Assembly (NCBI GenBank): GCA_030427405.1
Contig: JAUHXK010000010.1
Location: 123,252-187,251 of the forward strand
From: Alphaproteobacteria bacterium
GTDB taxonomy: Bacteria > Pseudomonadota > Alphaproteobacteria > Rhodobacterales > Rhodobacteraceae
Direction: 5' to 3'
DNA: 64,000 nucleotides
Shown: piece by piece, positions 1 to 10,984 of the stretch
Layout of the letters: each line of letters begins with the position of its first letter
Numbering within the stretch: the first letter of the stretch is position 1
The notes under the pieces: generated by a model
Databases searched by the model: none
Seen by the model: only the letters and a program-made list of their open reading frames with translations
Told to the model about the DNA's origin: nothing
Program-made: the position numbers and the translations under genes

Positions 1-426
1 GCCTATGTGGCGCAGCGCGGCTTTATCCGCCTGAACTTCACCGATGCGGATGTCACGGTGGACGGCGACACGATTAGCCCGACCGCGTATTACTATGGGC
101 GCCCGGTGGGCCAGATCTTTGGCCTTTCGGCGGGCTATGCGGTGACGCCGCAACTGACGGTCGGCGGCACGGCTGAGATCGCGCTGAAGAACGAGGACAC
201 CGAAGGTGTTGGCGGCATGACGACCTTGCCTGCCTACGAAGTGTTCAACGTCTTTGCGTCATATACGCCAAAGCAGTTTGACAATGTCGAGTTCCGCGTC
301 GACGTCCGCAACCTGTTCAACGAGACCTACGTGTCGCGTGCCTCGGACGGGAATGGCCTGTCGAACGTGGTCGCGCTGGACGAACCCGGTCGCAGCGTCT
401 TTGTGACGGCCTCGGTCAAGTTCTGA
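1..426 (+). CDS. TonB-dependent receptor, C-terminal fragment (5' end outside window)
   Basis: This is the last ~141 residues of an outer-membrane TonB-dependent receptor; the frame is open to base 1, so the gene starts upstream. The visible part consists of alternating amphipathic beta strands. The segment VRNLFNETYV near the C-terminus is typical of the last strands of such barrels, and the protein ends in Phe after an alternating hydrophobic strand (VFVTASVKF), the usual BamA-recognition ending. These receptors import siderophores, vitamins or other ligands using TonB energy. The plug and ligand-specific loops are not visible, so the substrate cannot be named. A GC-rich stem-loop follows the stop codon. 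Confidence 0.85.
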   Translation, partial: AYVAQRGFIRLNFTDADVTVDGDTISPTAYYYGRPVGQIFGLSAGYAVTPQLTVGGTAEIALKNEDTEGVGGMTTLPAYEVFNVFASYTPKQFDNVEFRVDVRNLFNETYVSRASDGNGLSNVVALDEPGRSVFVTASVKF

Positions 427-435
427 CAAAAAATC

Positions 436-461
436 GCCGGGCGCGGCACATTGCGCCCGGC
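436..461. terminator. GC-rich perfect stem-loop after the receptor gene
   Basis: A perfect 9-bp stem (GCCGGGCGC / GCGCCCGGC) encloses an 8-nt loop ten bases after the receptor stop. It has no T-run on the + side, but six A residues (429-433 region) precede it, giving a T-run when read on the - strand. It probably ends receptor transcription, or acts in both directions. Confidence 0.5.
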
Positions 462-575
462 ACCCGGCCCCGCGGGCCGACCAAACCGCCCTAAAATCAG
501 ACATTGACCGCTGCGCGGGCGTGGCGCGGGCCCTATCGGGGTTGCAAACCTGAATGGGTTCGTCAAACTCGGTTC

Positions 576-1994
576 ATGGACCAGTACTTTGACGAAATGT
601 ATCACGCCGACGGGTCGCTGCGGGGACCGTACCGCGAAATCGGGAGCTGGCTGGACAACGAGGATGCCGCAAGACTGCGTAAAAAGCAGCGCGAGGCAGA
701 AGAAGTTTTCCGGCTGACCGGGATCACCTTCAATGTCTATGGAAAGGCCGAGGCCGAAGAACGGCTGATCCCGTTCGATATCGTGCCGCGCGTGATATCG
801 GGCCGCGAGTGGAAGCGCCTTGAACGGGGCATCGACCAGCGGGTGCGCGCGATCAACGCCTTTCTGCACGACATCTATCACCGGCAGGAAATCGTAAGGG
901 CAGGGCGTGTCCCGGCCGAGATGATCGCCGAAAACGAGGCATTCCTGCCGCAGATGATCGGTGTTTCACCGCCAGGGCAGATCTATACCCATATCGTCGG
1001 GATCGACCTTGTGCGTACCGGGCCGGACGAGTTCTATGTACTCGAAGACAACGCGCGGACACCGTCGGGTGTCAGCTATATGTTGGAAAACCGCGAAACC
1101 ATGCTGCGGATGTTCCCGGAACTTTTCAGCGCCTCGAATGTCCGCAGTGTTTCCGACTACCCGAGGAACCTGCGCCGGTCACTGGCGGCCTGCGCCCCGA
1201 CCTGCGCCGCAGACGAACCGACGGTCGCGGTGCTGACGCCGGGCATTTACAACTCGGCCTATTTCGAACATGCGTTTCTTGCCGACCAGATGGCGGTTGA
1301 ACTGGTCGAAGGCCACGATCTGCGCGTGACGGATGGGCGGGTCTGCATGCGCACGACGCGCGGCTACAAACCGATTGATGTTCTGTATCGCCGCGTCGAT
1401 GACGAATTTCTTGACCCGCTGAATTTCAACCCCGAAAGCGCATTGGGGGTGCCGGGTATTCTCGATGTCTACCGCGCCGGCGGGATCACGATTGCAAATG
1501 CGCCCGGCACCGGAATTGCCGATGACAAGGCGATTTATTCCTATATGCCCGAGATCGTTGAATTCTATACGGGCGAAAAACCCATATTGAAGAACGTGCC
1601 GACCTGGCGCTGTTCCGACCCGCAATCGCTGGCCTATGTTCTGGACAACCTGTCCGAGCTTGTCGTCAAGGAAGTTCACGGGTCCGGCGGCTATGGCATG
1701 TTGATCGGGCCTGCAGCAAGCAAGCGCGAACTGGCGGCGTTTCGCAGAAAGCTGAAGGCGCGGCCTGCCAATTACATTGCCCAGCCCACGCTGTCGCTGT
1801 CGACGGTTCCGATCTTTGCGCGTTCCGGGCTGGCGCCGCGCCATGTGGATTTGCGCCCCTTCGTTCTGGTCTCGCCCGATGGGGTTAAAATTACGCCCGG
1901 CGGGCTGACACGGGTGGCGCTGAAAAAGGGGTCTTTGGTGGTGAATTCCAGCCAGGGAGGCGGAACCAAGGACACCTGGGTTCTGGAGGACTGA
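576..1994 (+). CDS. Circularly permuted ATP-grasp protein (CP_ATPgrasp_2 / DUF407), Anbu operon
   Basis: This 472-residue protein belongs to the circularly permuted ATP-grasp type 2 family, predicted to ligate a carboxylate to an amine using ATP. Recognisable family segments are FDEM near the N-terminus, EDNARTPSGVSYMLENR (~150-170), GTGIADDKAIYSYMPE (~310), VVKEVHGSGGYGM (~375) and the closing SSQGGGTKDTWVL. I chose the ATG at 576 because homology begins there; an in-frame TTG at 504 would add 24 atypical residues. It is the first gene of a tight operon with alpha-E, transglutaminase and Anbu genes (gaps of 3-12 bp). This set is known from comparative genomics as a predicted peptide-synthesis or tagging system. 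The true substrate is unknown. Confidence 0.92.
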   Translation: MDQYFDEMYHADGSLRGPYREIGSWLDNEDAARLRKKQREAEEVFRLTGITFNVYGKAEAEERLIPFDIVPRVISGREWKRLERGIDQRVRAINAFLHDIYHRQEIVRAGRVPAEMIAENEAFLPQMIGVSPPGQIYTHIVGIDLVRTGPDEFYVLEDNARTPSGVSYMLENRETMLRMFPELFSASNVRSVSDYPRNLRRSLAACAPTCAADEPTVAVLTPGIYNSAYFEHAFLADQMAVELVEGHDLRVTDGRVCMRTTRGYKPIDVLYRRVDDEFLDPLNFNPESALGVPGILDVYRAGGITIANAPGTGIADDKAIYSYMPEIVEFYTGEKPILKNVPTWRCSDPQSLAYVLDNLSELVVKEVHGSGGYGMLIGPAASKRELAAFRRKLKARPANYIAQPTLSLSTVPIFARSGLAPRHVDLRPFVLVSPDGVKITPGGLTRVALKKGSLVVNSSQGGGTKDTWVLED

Positions 1995-1997
1995 GCC

Positions 1998-2939
1998 ATG
2001 CTTGGAAAAACTGCGGGCGGGCTTTTCTGGATGAGCCGGATGCTGGAACGGGCCGAAAACACGGCGCGTCTGCTGGAAACCGGACAACGCATGGCCCTGA
2101 CCCGGTCAAAGGACGCGGACGAGGAATGGGCATCGGTTCTGCAGACCGCAGGTGTGCTGGACAGTTTTCTGCACCAGAACGGCGAAGTCACCAAGTCCGC
2201 CGCCATCGACTGGATGTTGCGCGACCTGGACAACCGGTCTTCGGTCCGCTCGGCGGTCAAGCAGGCGCGTGACAATGCCCGCCTGGTCCGAACGGCACTG
2301 ACCAACGATGTCTGGAGCGCGGTCAACGCGACATGGATGCGGGTTGATGCGCAGCTCAAGCGCAAGGTCAGCGAACGCGACCTGCCCGGCCTGTTGGAAA
2401 TGGTGCGCCAGCAATCCGCGCTGGTGCGCGGGGCCTATCTGGGTACCATGCTGCGCAATGATATCCACGACTTTGCCCAGTTGGGCACGTTCATCGAACG
2501 AGCGGACAATACCGCGCGCATCCTGGACGTAAAGTACTACGTCCTGCTGCCCACGGCGTTTTCGGTTGGGTCCTCACTGGACAACGTGCAATGGGAAAGC
2601 ATTCTGCGCTCGGTTGGGGCCGGGGGCGGTTACCGCATGACCCACGGCCAGAAAACAACGCCATCGGAGATTGCCGCGTTTCTTATCCTGGACAAGCGCG
2701 TGCCGCGCAGTCTCAGCTATTGCTGCCGCCATATCCGCGAAAGCCTGGGCCTGTTGGAACAGGATTACGGCGCCGAGGTGCCCTCGGGTGCGGCGGCGCA
2801 GGCGCTGCATGCAAAGGTTTGCGGGCAGGAGATCGGGTACATTTTCGATTTTGGCCTGCATGAGTACATTCAGGACATCCTAAGAGACCTGGCCGGGCTG
2901 AGCCGGCAGATCGAGGTCGATTACCGGTTTTACGAGTGA
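1998..2939 (+). CDS. Alpha-E domain protein (DUF403)
   Basis: This 313-residue all-helical protein is of the alpha-E (DUF403) family. The N-terminal signature GLFWMSRMLERAENTARLL closely matches the family's opening helix, and a second half-repeat (FIERADNTARILDVKYY, ~170-190) mirrors it, as expected for a duplicated helical bundle. The biochemical activity is not established. The family is nearly always encoded beside the circularly permuted ATP-grasp and transglutaminase proteins, so a partner or scaffold role in that ligase system is inferred. It begins 3 bp after the ATP-grasp stop and ends 3 bp before the transglutaminase ATG, indicating translational coupling. Confidence 0.92.
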   Translation: MLGKTAGGLFWMSRMLERAENTARLLETGQRMALTRSKDADEEWASVLQTAGVLDSFLHQNGEVTKSAAIDWMLRDLDNRSSVRSAVKQARDNARLVRTALTNDVWSAVNATWMRVDAQLKRKVSERDLPGLLEMVRQQSALVRGAYLGTMLRNDIHDFAQLGTFIERADNTARILDVKYYVLLPTAFSVGSSLDNVQWESILRSVGAGGGYRMTHGQKTTPSEIAAFLILDKRVPRSLSYCCRHIRESLGLLEQDYGAEVPSGAAAQALHAKVCGQEIGYIFDFGLHEYIQDILRDLAGLSRQIEVDYRFYE

Positions 2940-2942
2940 GCC

Positions 2943-3740
2943 ATGAAACTGCATATCAAGCATGAAACCCGATATGATTTCGACGCGCCGGTGCCCTTCG
3001 GTCTGCAACAGCTGCGCAAGACGCCGAAATCCTTTCGAAATCAGAACGTCCTGCATTGGGACACGGTCGTTTCGGGCGGCTCGAAAGAGCTGAGTTTCGA
3101 GGATTTTCACCGCAACACGGTCGAACTTATCAGTTTCGAGCCGAACACGTCGCATATCGAGCTGGTATCGGAAGGCGTGGTCGAGATCTCGGATACGCAT
3201 GGCATCCTTGGACGACACGAAGGGTCTGCGCCGTTGTGGCTGTTCAAGCGTGAAACAAGCCGGACCCGCCCGCAGGCAGGGATCGCCGAGCTGATACGCA
3301 CCGTTGAACAGGGCGCGCCGCTGGACAGGCTGCACGCGCTGTCGGACCTGATACGTGACCGAGTGGAATATCGCGTCGGCAGTTCGCAACCAGACTGGAC
3401 CGCCGAAGACGCCATCAGCGCGGGATGCGGCGTATGTCAGGATCACACCCATATCTTCCTGGCCTGCGCCAGAAAGCTTGACCTGCCCGCGCGTTATGTC
3501 TCGGGCTATCTCATGTTGAACGAAACCGAATTGCAGGACGCCACGCATGCCTGGGCCGAAGTCCATGTGGACGGGATCGGCTGGGTGGGGTTCGACGTGT
3601 CAAACGGGATATCCCCCGACAACCGCTATGTTCGGGTTGCAACCGGTCTGGACTATGCGCAGGCCGCTCCGATAATAGGAAGCAGGTTTGGAGCAGCGGG
3701 CGAACGACTGACGGTGCAGGTGCAGGTCGCGCAGCAGTAG
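2943..3740 (+). CDS. Transglutaminase-like cysteine peptidase/transferase, Anbu operon
   Basis: This 265-residue protein has a bacterial transglutaminase N-terminal beta domain (1-90, starting MKLHIKHETRYDFDAPV) followed by a transglutaminase-like core. The papain-type triad is visible: Cys165 in GVCQDHTH, His202 in ATHAWAEV and Asp218 in GFDVSNG. There is no signal peptide, so it acts in the cytoplasm. Within this operon the fold is predicted to hydrolyse or transfer amide bonds, perhaps removing or remodelling the peptide made by the ATP-grasp ligase. The start is the ATG three bases after the alpha-E stop. Family assignment is firm; the substrate is unknown. Confidence 0.92.
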   Translation: MKLHIKHETRYDFDAPVPFGLQQLRKTPKSFRNQNVLHWDTVVSGGSKELSFEDFHRNTVELISFEPNTSHIELVSEGVVEISDTHGILGRHEGSAPLWLFKRETSRTRPQAGIAELIRTVEQGAPLDRLHALSDLIRDRVEYRVGSSQPDWTAEDAISAGCGVCQDHTHIFLACARKLDLPARYVSGYLMLNETELQDATHAWAEVHVDGIGWVGFDVSNGISPDNRYVRVATGLDYAQAAPIIGSRFGAAGERLTVQVQVAQQ

Positions 3741-3752
3741 CGGGGGACAGGA

Positions 3753-4502
3753 ATGACCTATGCGGTGGGGATGCGGCTGGACCGCGGTCTGGTTTTCATG
3801 TCGGACACGCGGACCAATGCCGGTGTCGACAACATCTCGACATTTGAAAAGATGTTCAACTGGACGGTCGAGGGCGAGCGGTCGATCACACTGTTGACGG
3901 CGGGAAATCTGGCCACGACCCAAGCCACTGTCAGCGTGTTGGAAGAAAGAACCAAGGCCCATGCCGAGCGGTCCCCGTCATTGCTGGAAGTGCCGACGAT
4001 GTTCCAGGCCGCCCGGTTGGTTGCCGACACGTTGAAAGACGTGATCGAGATGCACGGCACCGAGGGTCAGCAGGCCGACAGCGCTTTTCACGCCACGCTG
4101 ATACTGGGAGGCCAGATCAAGGGCGGTCCGTCGCGCCTGTTTCTGATCTACCCCGAGGGTAATTTCATCGAAGCCGGTGTTGATACGCCGTTCTTCCAGA
4201 TTGGCGAGACCAAGTACGGCCGTCCCATCCTGGTGCGGGCCTATGATCCGGCGATGACTTTTCCCGACGCGGTCAAGCTGTTGCTGGTCAGTTTCGATTC
4301 GACCATCAAGGCAAATCTCTCGGTGGGCGCCCCGCTGGATCTGTTCCTGTATGGTGAAGACAGTTTTGAAACCGGTCAGCGTTCGCGGTTTGAACTTGAT
4401 GATCCCTATTTCCGAACCATTTCCGACGGCTGGGGCGATGCGCTGAAATCGGCTTTGGCCCGGTTACCGGAATACGTGCCTGACACAGCCGACGGGGACT
4501 GA
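3753..4502 (+). CDS. Anbu: proteasome-type Ntn-hydrolase (ancestral beta subunit)
   Basis: This 249-residue proteasome-like peptidase is of the Anbu family. The sequence starts M-T-Y-A-V-G; Met1 removal would expose Thr2 as the N-terminal nucleophile. The segment GLVFMSDTRTNAGVDNISTF (~13-32) is the family hallmark. Anbu proteins are related to HslV and 20S beta subunits and self-assemble; no unfoldase gene is adjacent here. Its position last in the ATP-grasp / alpha-E / transglutaminase operon is the classical context, suggesting it degrades or processes products of that ligase. A good ribosome-binding site (gggggacagga) precedes the ATG. Its 3' end overlaps the convergent antiporter gene by 97 bp. 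Confidence 0.93.
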   Translation: MTYAVGMRLDRGLVFMSDTRTNAGVDNISTFEKMFNWTVEGERSITLLTAGNLATTQATVSVLEERTKAHAERSPSLLEVPTMFQAARLVADTLKDVIEMHGTEGQQADSAFHATLILGGQIKGGPSRLFLIYPEGNFIEAGVDTPFFQIGETKYGRPILVRAYDPAMTFPDAVKLLLVSFDSTIKANLSVGAPLDLFLYGEDSFETGQRSRFELDDPYFRTISDGWGDALKSALARLPEYVPDTADGD

Positions 4503-7036
4503 ACGGCAGGTCGGTCACGCCCCAATTCCTCGGGGGTGGAGCCCGGCAGCAGCTGCCCGTCCTGCACCCCCAGCTTTTCGGCGCTGGTACGGACGGCGGC
4601 GCGCAGGGTACGGCTGCGTTTGAGCAGGCGCAGAAACCGGGTCTCGTCGAGAACCAGCAAGGTGGACGGCGCGATGGCGCGCACCTCTGATCTGCGTGGG
4701 CGTTTCATCAGGATCGCCATTTGACCGAACATTTCGCCACGCCCCAACCGCCAGGTCTGACCGGCATGTTCCATTTCGATGGCGCCCGAGGCGATGAAGA
4801 AAACGCGCCCCGCCGTGCTGTCCTTGCGCAGCAGGACCTCGCCTGCGTTGGCATGCCGTGTCTTCAGCACCCGCCCCAACCGCCTGAGCGAGCCGGCATC
4901 AAGGTCCCGGAACGGCGGGAACTGCCGTATCAGCTCGGTCCGTTGTAGCGCGATATCCAGGGGCGGCCGTTTTTCGGCGGTTGCGCGCCGTTGCGACAGG
5001 TCCTGCATCAGCGCGGTATAGACCTCGGCCCCGATCAACCCGTCCTGCCGCAACGTGTTGTATTCATGTTCCTCAAGACGCAGGGCCGTACGCCGGATGA
5101 ACCGGCGTTCCAGTTTCTCGGCATAGCCCGGATATTGCAGTTGCAGCCCGTCAAGCGCGGTTTCGACCGTGTCGATGCGCCGGGACAGAAGCCCGTGCAG
5201 CAAGTCGGCGACCCGGCGTCCGTGAATACGGCGAATACGGCCATCGATAAAGCCATCCAGATCGCGCAGGATCAGCCGTTGGATAAGCAGGTGTTCGAAC
5301 CGGTCCGCGGTCAGCCGCGCCAACGGCAGGGATATGCGCACGCGGTTGTGCAGAAACACGGCGGCCCGGAATCTTGGGCCGAAAGCGACCGAGCGGCGGG
5401 CCGCGCGCTGGTACCCGCTGCGTCCACTGGTTCTTGCCGCTTCGATCAGGCGATCCGCATCCGACAGCACCTGTTCGGCCATACGGGACGAAATCGACCG
5501 TTCGCGTAACCGCTCCAGGATCGTTTCGCGCTCTTGCCCGGCCAGGGCGATCAGCCCCAGCGTGATCCGGTCGCGGTCATGGATATCGGCGCTGTCCTCG
5601 GCGGTTTTCACGGCGCTTTGCAGGCGGTTGCCAAAGCGTATGGCCTCGGACCGGACGATATCGCGGTTCAGCTCGTAATTGTCGGTGCTCTTGGCCACGT
5701 CTTCGCGCACGCTTTGCAAGGCGACGGCGACGACCTGCCGCGACAGGGCCTGGTCCAGTGGCGAAAGACGGTCCAGACCCAGGCGGGTCACGACCCAGCG
5801 CAACGTGGTGCCTTGTACGATCAGGGTGAACAGGGTGAACCCTGTGGCCAGAATGCCGACCACACGCTGAATACCATCGGGTACGCGAAAGCTTTCGGTG
5901 ACGGCCAGCGCCAGCGCAAGGGTCAGCGCCCCGCGCAGGCCACCCCACAGGATTGCCATCCGGTAGGGTGGTTCGACCGCCGGTGACAACCTGAGAAAGC
6001 TCAGCAGTGGCAAAAGCCCGAACAGAACAACCGCCCGTGCCGCAATTGCCGCCAGGATGACAATGCAGACAAGCCCGAAATCTTCCAGCCGGGCCTGGCC
6101 CAGAAGGCGCGGGATCAGCAGTGCGGCGAGGATAAAGATCAATGCCCCGGCCCAATGTGCCAGCACGTCCCACAGATCACGAAGGTTCACCCAAACCTGC
6201 GGCGGCAACCGTCCCGGCCCGACGAGGTTCAGCGTCATCCCCGCCGTCACGACGGCAATCACTCCGGATGCACCGATGCTTTGTTCGGCGCCGATGAACG
6301 CCAGATAGGGCAGGGCGACCGATACCGAAAGCTGGGCCAGTTCATGGCGGCTGAACAGTGCCATGATCCAAACGCCGATCCGGGCCGTCAGCCAGCCGGT
6401 AAAGGCCCCACCTGCGATCAGCACCGGAAACCGGGCCAGCGCGTCAGACAGTTTCGGGTCGGGCACGCCCAGCATGACAAACCCCATGAACAGGCCAAAC
6501 AGGGCAATGGCCGCCGCATCGTTCAGCAGGCTTTCGCCTTCGATGATCCGCACCAACCGGCGCGGCGCCGAGATGGACCGGAATATAGAGACAACGGCCG
6601 AAGGGTCGGTTGTTGACACGATCGCGCCAAGCAGAAGACACGCCGCCAGCGGCAGGGCGCTGACCCAGTACAGCGCATATCCCACGCTGAGTGTCGCCAC
6701 CACCACCGCGACAACCGCCAGAACCAGGATGGGTACCCAATCGTCCAGCATGCGCCGCAGGTTCATGCCCAGCGTCGCCTGGAACAGCAGCATCGGCAGG
6801 AAGATATAAAGAAACACATTGGACCGGATCGGCAGGTCCAGCACCGCCTTCGCCATCGGGTTCAGCGCGTCCGTCAACTCGGTATTGAGAAAGAAGGTCG
6901 CGGTGGCCGCGATCAGGATGCCCAGGGCGGCCAGAATCACGCTGTAGGGCAGGCGCAAGCGTGCCGCCAGCGGCTCGGCGGCGCCGATAACAAGAAACAA
7001 TGAGGCAATCACCGAAGTGACAAGAACGACATCCAT
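4406..7036 (-). CDS. Na+/H+ antiporter (CPA1 type) with C-terminal cyclic-nucleotide-binding domain
   Basis: This 876-residue protein has an N-terminal CPA1 sodium/proton exchanger (about 12 membrane segments, residues 5-400). A long helical cytoplasmic region (~400-680) follows, then a cNMP-binding domain (~690-810) with a phosphate-binding-cassette-like stretch GEMFGQMAIL...RRSEVRA. It should exchange Na+ for H+ at the inner membrane, with the cytoplasmic domain gating in response to a nucleotide or protein signal. The ATG at 7036 gives an N-terminus directly in the first membrane helix; the open frame extends to 7126 without family-like sequence. The C-terminal ~60 residues after the cNMP domain are Ser/Pro/Arg-rich and overlap the Anbu gene tail-to-tail. 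Confidence 0.9.
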   Translation of the reverse strand: MDVVLVTSVIASLFLVIGAAEPLAARLRLPYSVILAALGILIAATATFFLNTELTDALNPMAKAVLDLPIRSNVFLYIFLPMLLFQATLGMNLRRMLDDWVPILVLAVVAVVVATLSVGYALYWVSALPLAACLLLGAIVSTTDPSAVVSIFRSISAPRRLVRIIEGESLLNDAAAIALFGLFMGFVMLGVPDPKLSDALARFPVLIAGGAFTGWLTARIGVWIMALFSRHELAQLSVSVALPYLAFIGAEQSIGASGVIAVVTAGMTLNLVGPGRLPPQVWVNLRDLWDVLAHWAGALIFILAALLIPRLLGQARLEDFGLVCIVILAAIAARAVVLFGLLPLLSFLRLSPAVEPPYRMAILWGGLRGALTLALALAVTESFRVPDGIQRVVGILATGFTLFTLIVQGTTLRWVVTRLGLDRLSPLDQALSRQVVAVALQSVREDVAKSTDNYELNRDIVRSEAIRFGNRLQSAVKTAEDSADIHDRDRITLGLIALAGQERETILERLRERSISSRMAEQVLSDADRLIEAARTSGRSGYQRAARRSVAFGPRFRAAVFLHNRVRISLPLARLTADRFEHLLIQRLILRDLDGFIDGRIRRIHGRRVADLLHGLLSRRIDTVETALDGLQLQYPGYAEKLERRFIRRTALRLEEHEYNTLRQDGLIGAEVYTALMQDLSQRRATAEKRPPLDIALQRTELIRQFPPFRDLDAGSLRRLGRVLKTRHANAGEVLLRKDSTAGRVFFIASGAIEMEHAGQTWRLGRGEMFGQMAILMKRPRRSEVRAIAPSTLLVLDETRFLRLLKRSRTLRAAVRTSAEKLGVQDGQLLPGSTPEELGRDRPAVQSPSAVSGTYSGNRAKADFSASPQPSEMVRK

Positions 7037-7160
7037 GGCCCCGCAATAGCCGGAAAACCTGGCAAGGGAAATCAGGCGCGCGTGAAAACCGGCAAGAACG
7101 GGCCTGCCATGGGTGCGGCGGTGCAAATTCCGGGCGGCGCCGGGTCAATGGCCCTGGCCG

Positions 7161-9341
<2,181 letters not shown>

Positions 9342-9415
9342 GCGGGCCTCCTTGCAGTCGGTTGGAGGCCCGTTCTAGCCAGCCGCGCAGCCAAGGGAAA
9401 GGGGGGCAGGCGCGG

Positions 9416-9450
9416 GTGCAGGAAAATTCGGATCTGCACAATTCCTGCAC
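9416..9450. promoter_or_regulatory. Perfect 9-bp inverted repeat between divergent tex and DUF4173-type genes
   Basis: GTGCAGGAA (9416-9424) and TTCCTGCAC (9442-9450) form a perfect inverted repeat with 17 bp between arms. Arm centres are 26 bp apart. It lies about 75 bp upstream of tex and 68 bp upstream of the DUF4173-type start, so it could be an operator for either direction. No known regulator consensus is recognised. Confidence 0.4.
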
Positions 9451-9517
9451 ATCCCGTGCGCGATGAACTGCACCGGTTTCGACCAGAAATATAGCGATAG
9501 AAAACAAGGAGCAGATC

Positions 9518-10984
9518 ATGGGACAGTTTATCGTAAGGGGCATTCCGCAGTCAGTCCTGCAAGACAGCTGGTGGCTGGACACGCCCGAGAACCCGCCAAG
9601 CCCCAGGCAGGGCGGGTACAGCCGCAACCGGCGACGGGGCATCGGGGCTTTGGCGGTATTGGTTGCGCTGGCCGACGTTTTGTTTCTGGACCACGCGCCG
9701 GGCATTTCACTTGCGGTGTTTGCCCTGGCTGTCGCCGCGGCGGTTTGGGCGCTGTCAGAGCGTTGCAGGCGCAGCCTGGGACCCGCGCTGTTGCTGTTGC
9801 TTAGCCTTTTGCCGGTGATCGAGTATGTTCAGGCCCTGTCGGTGGCGTTCTTGCTTGCGGGTTCGCTTGCCGCGTTGTGTTGGGCCTTGTCCGACGGGCC
9901 CGGCAGCGTCGGCGCCGCGATGCGCCGCCTTCTGGGGCTGTTCCCCACATTGACCCTGTTTCAGGTCATAAATGCGGCCCGCAATATCCGCATGGAAGAC
10001 CGGGCAGGGGTCAGGGTTCTGCAAGCCTGGGCGTTTCCCGTTGGCGGCGGCCTTGTTCTGGCGGGGCTGATGGTTGCGGCCAACCCGGTCCTGTCCGATT
10101 GGGTCGACAACCTGTGGCGGTTCGATCTGAGGCTGGACCGGGTTTTGTTCTGGCTGGGTGCCGCGATGATGATCTGGCCGATCCTGGCCGTCGCGCTTGA
10201 GCCCGGCTTGCTGGCGCCAAAAGCAGGCCCGCGCCGCGCCGCCGGGTACGTGCCACTGGGGCTTAACGCACAGTCGGTGGCCAATGCGCTGATCCTGTTT
10301 AACCTTTTGCTGGCGGTTCAGACGGGGATGGACGCAGTCTTTCTTTGGGGTGGGGCCGATCTGCCCGACGGGATGAGCCATGCCGAATATGCGCATCGCG
10401 GCGCCTATCCGCTGCTTGCTACCGCGCTGTTGGCGGGGGCATTTGCGCTGGCCGCGCGGCCGTATCTGGACGAGCGCCAGGGGCTGACCGGCTGGATGAT
10501 GCTGTGGCTTGGGCAGAATGTGCTTTTGGTGATCTCGTCCCTGATGCGTCTGTCGCTGTATGTCCAGGCCTATGGTCTGACCTATCTGCGGGTGCATGCG
10601 GCAATCTGGATGGGGCTGGTTGCCCTCGGTCTGTGCCTGATCGGCTGGCAGATCATACAGGGCAAATCGAACCGATGGCTGCTGCTGCGGGTCGCGGCGC
10701 TGGGAGTCGGGGTGCTGTATGCCTGCTGTTTCGTGAATTTCGCAGCCCTGATTGCGCGCGAAAACCTGGCGCACCCGACACGCTATGACGCATATTATGT
10801 CTGCCAACTGGGCGAAATGGCGGCCGCCGAGATCGCGCAGGCGCCGCGCGCGGCCGGGTGCAGCCCGTCTGCACCGCATATCGGCAGTTGGCGGGAATGG
10901 GGGTTTCGTTCCGACCGGGTGATCCGTAACCTTGATGCGCAATGGCAACCGGAGGTCGGGCATGAAGATACTCGTCGTGGATGA
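9518..10984 (+). CDS. Polytopic inner-membrane protein, DUF4173/DUF4153 type
   Basis: This 488-residue integral membrane protein has about eleven or twelve hydrophobic segments between residues 45 and 410, and a soluble C-terminal tail (~415-488) rich in Ala, Arg and aromatic residues. The segment YGLTYLRVHAAIWMGLVAL (~350) resembles the conserved part of DUF4173/DUF4153 proteins; no enzymatic motif is seen. The ATG at 9518 has a strong ribosome-binding site (aaggag, 9506-9511). Its 3' end overlaps the response-regulator start by 23 bp, so its expression is tied to a two-component pair. It may be the signal input or the target of that pair; function is unknown. Confidence 0.8.
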   Translation: MGQFIVRGIPQSVLQDSWWLDTPENPPSPRQGGYSRNRRRGIGALAVLVALADVLFLDHAPGISLAVFALAVAAAVWALSERCRRSLGPALLLLLSLLPVIEYVQALSVAFLLAGSLAALCWALSDGPGSVGAAMRRLLGLFPTLTLFQVINAARNIRMEDRAGVRVLQAWAFPVGGGLVLAGLMVAANPVLSDWVDNLWRFDLRLDRVLFWLGAAMMIWPILAVALEPGLLAPKAGPRRAAGYVPLGLNAQSVANALILFNLLLAVQTGMDAVFLWGGADLPDGMSHAEYAHRGAYPLLATALLAGAFALAARPYLDERQGLTGWMMLWLGQNVLLVISSLMRLSLYVQAYGLTYLRVHAAIWMGLVALGLCLIGWQIIQGKSNRWLLLRVAALGVGVLYACCFVNFAALIARENLAHPTRYDAYYVCQLGEMAAAEIAQAPRAAGCSPSAPHIGSWREWGFRSDRVIRNLDAQWQPEVGHEDTRRG

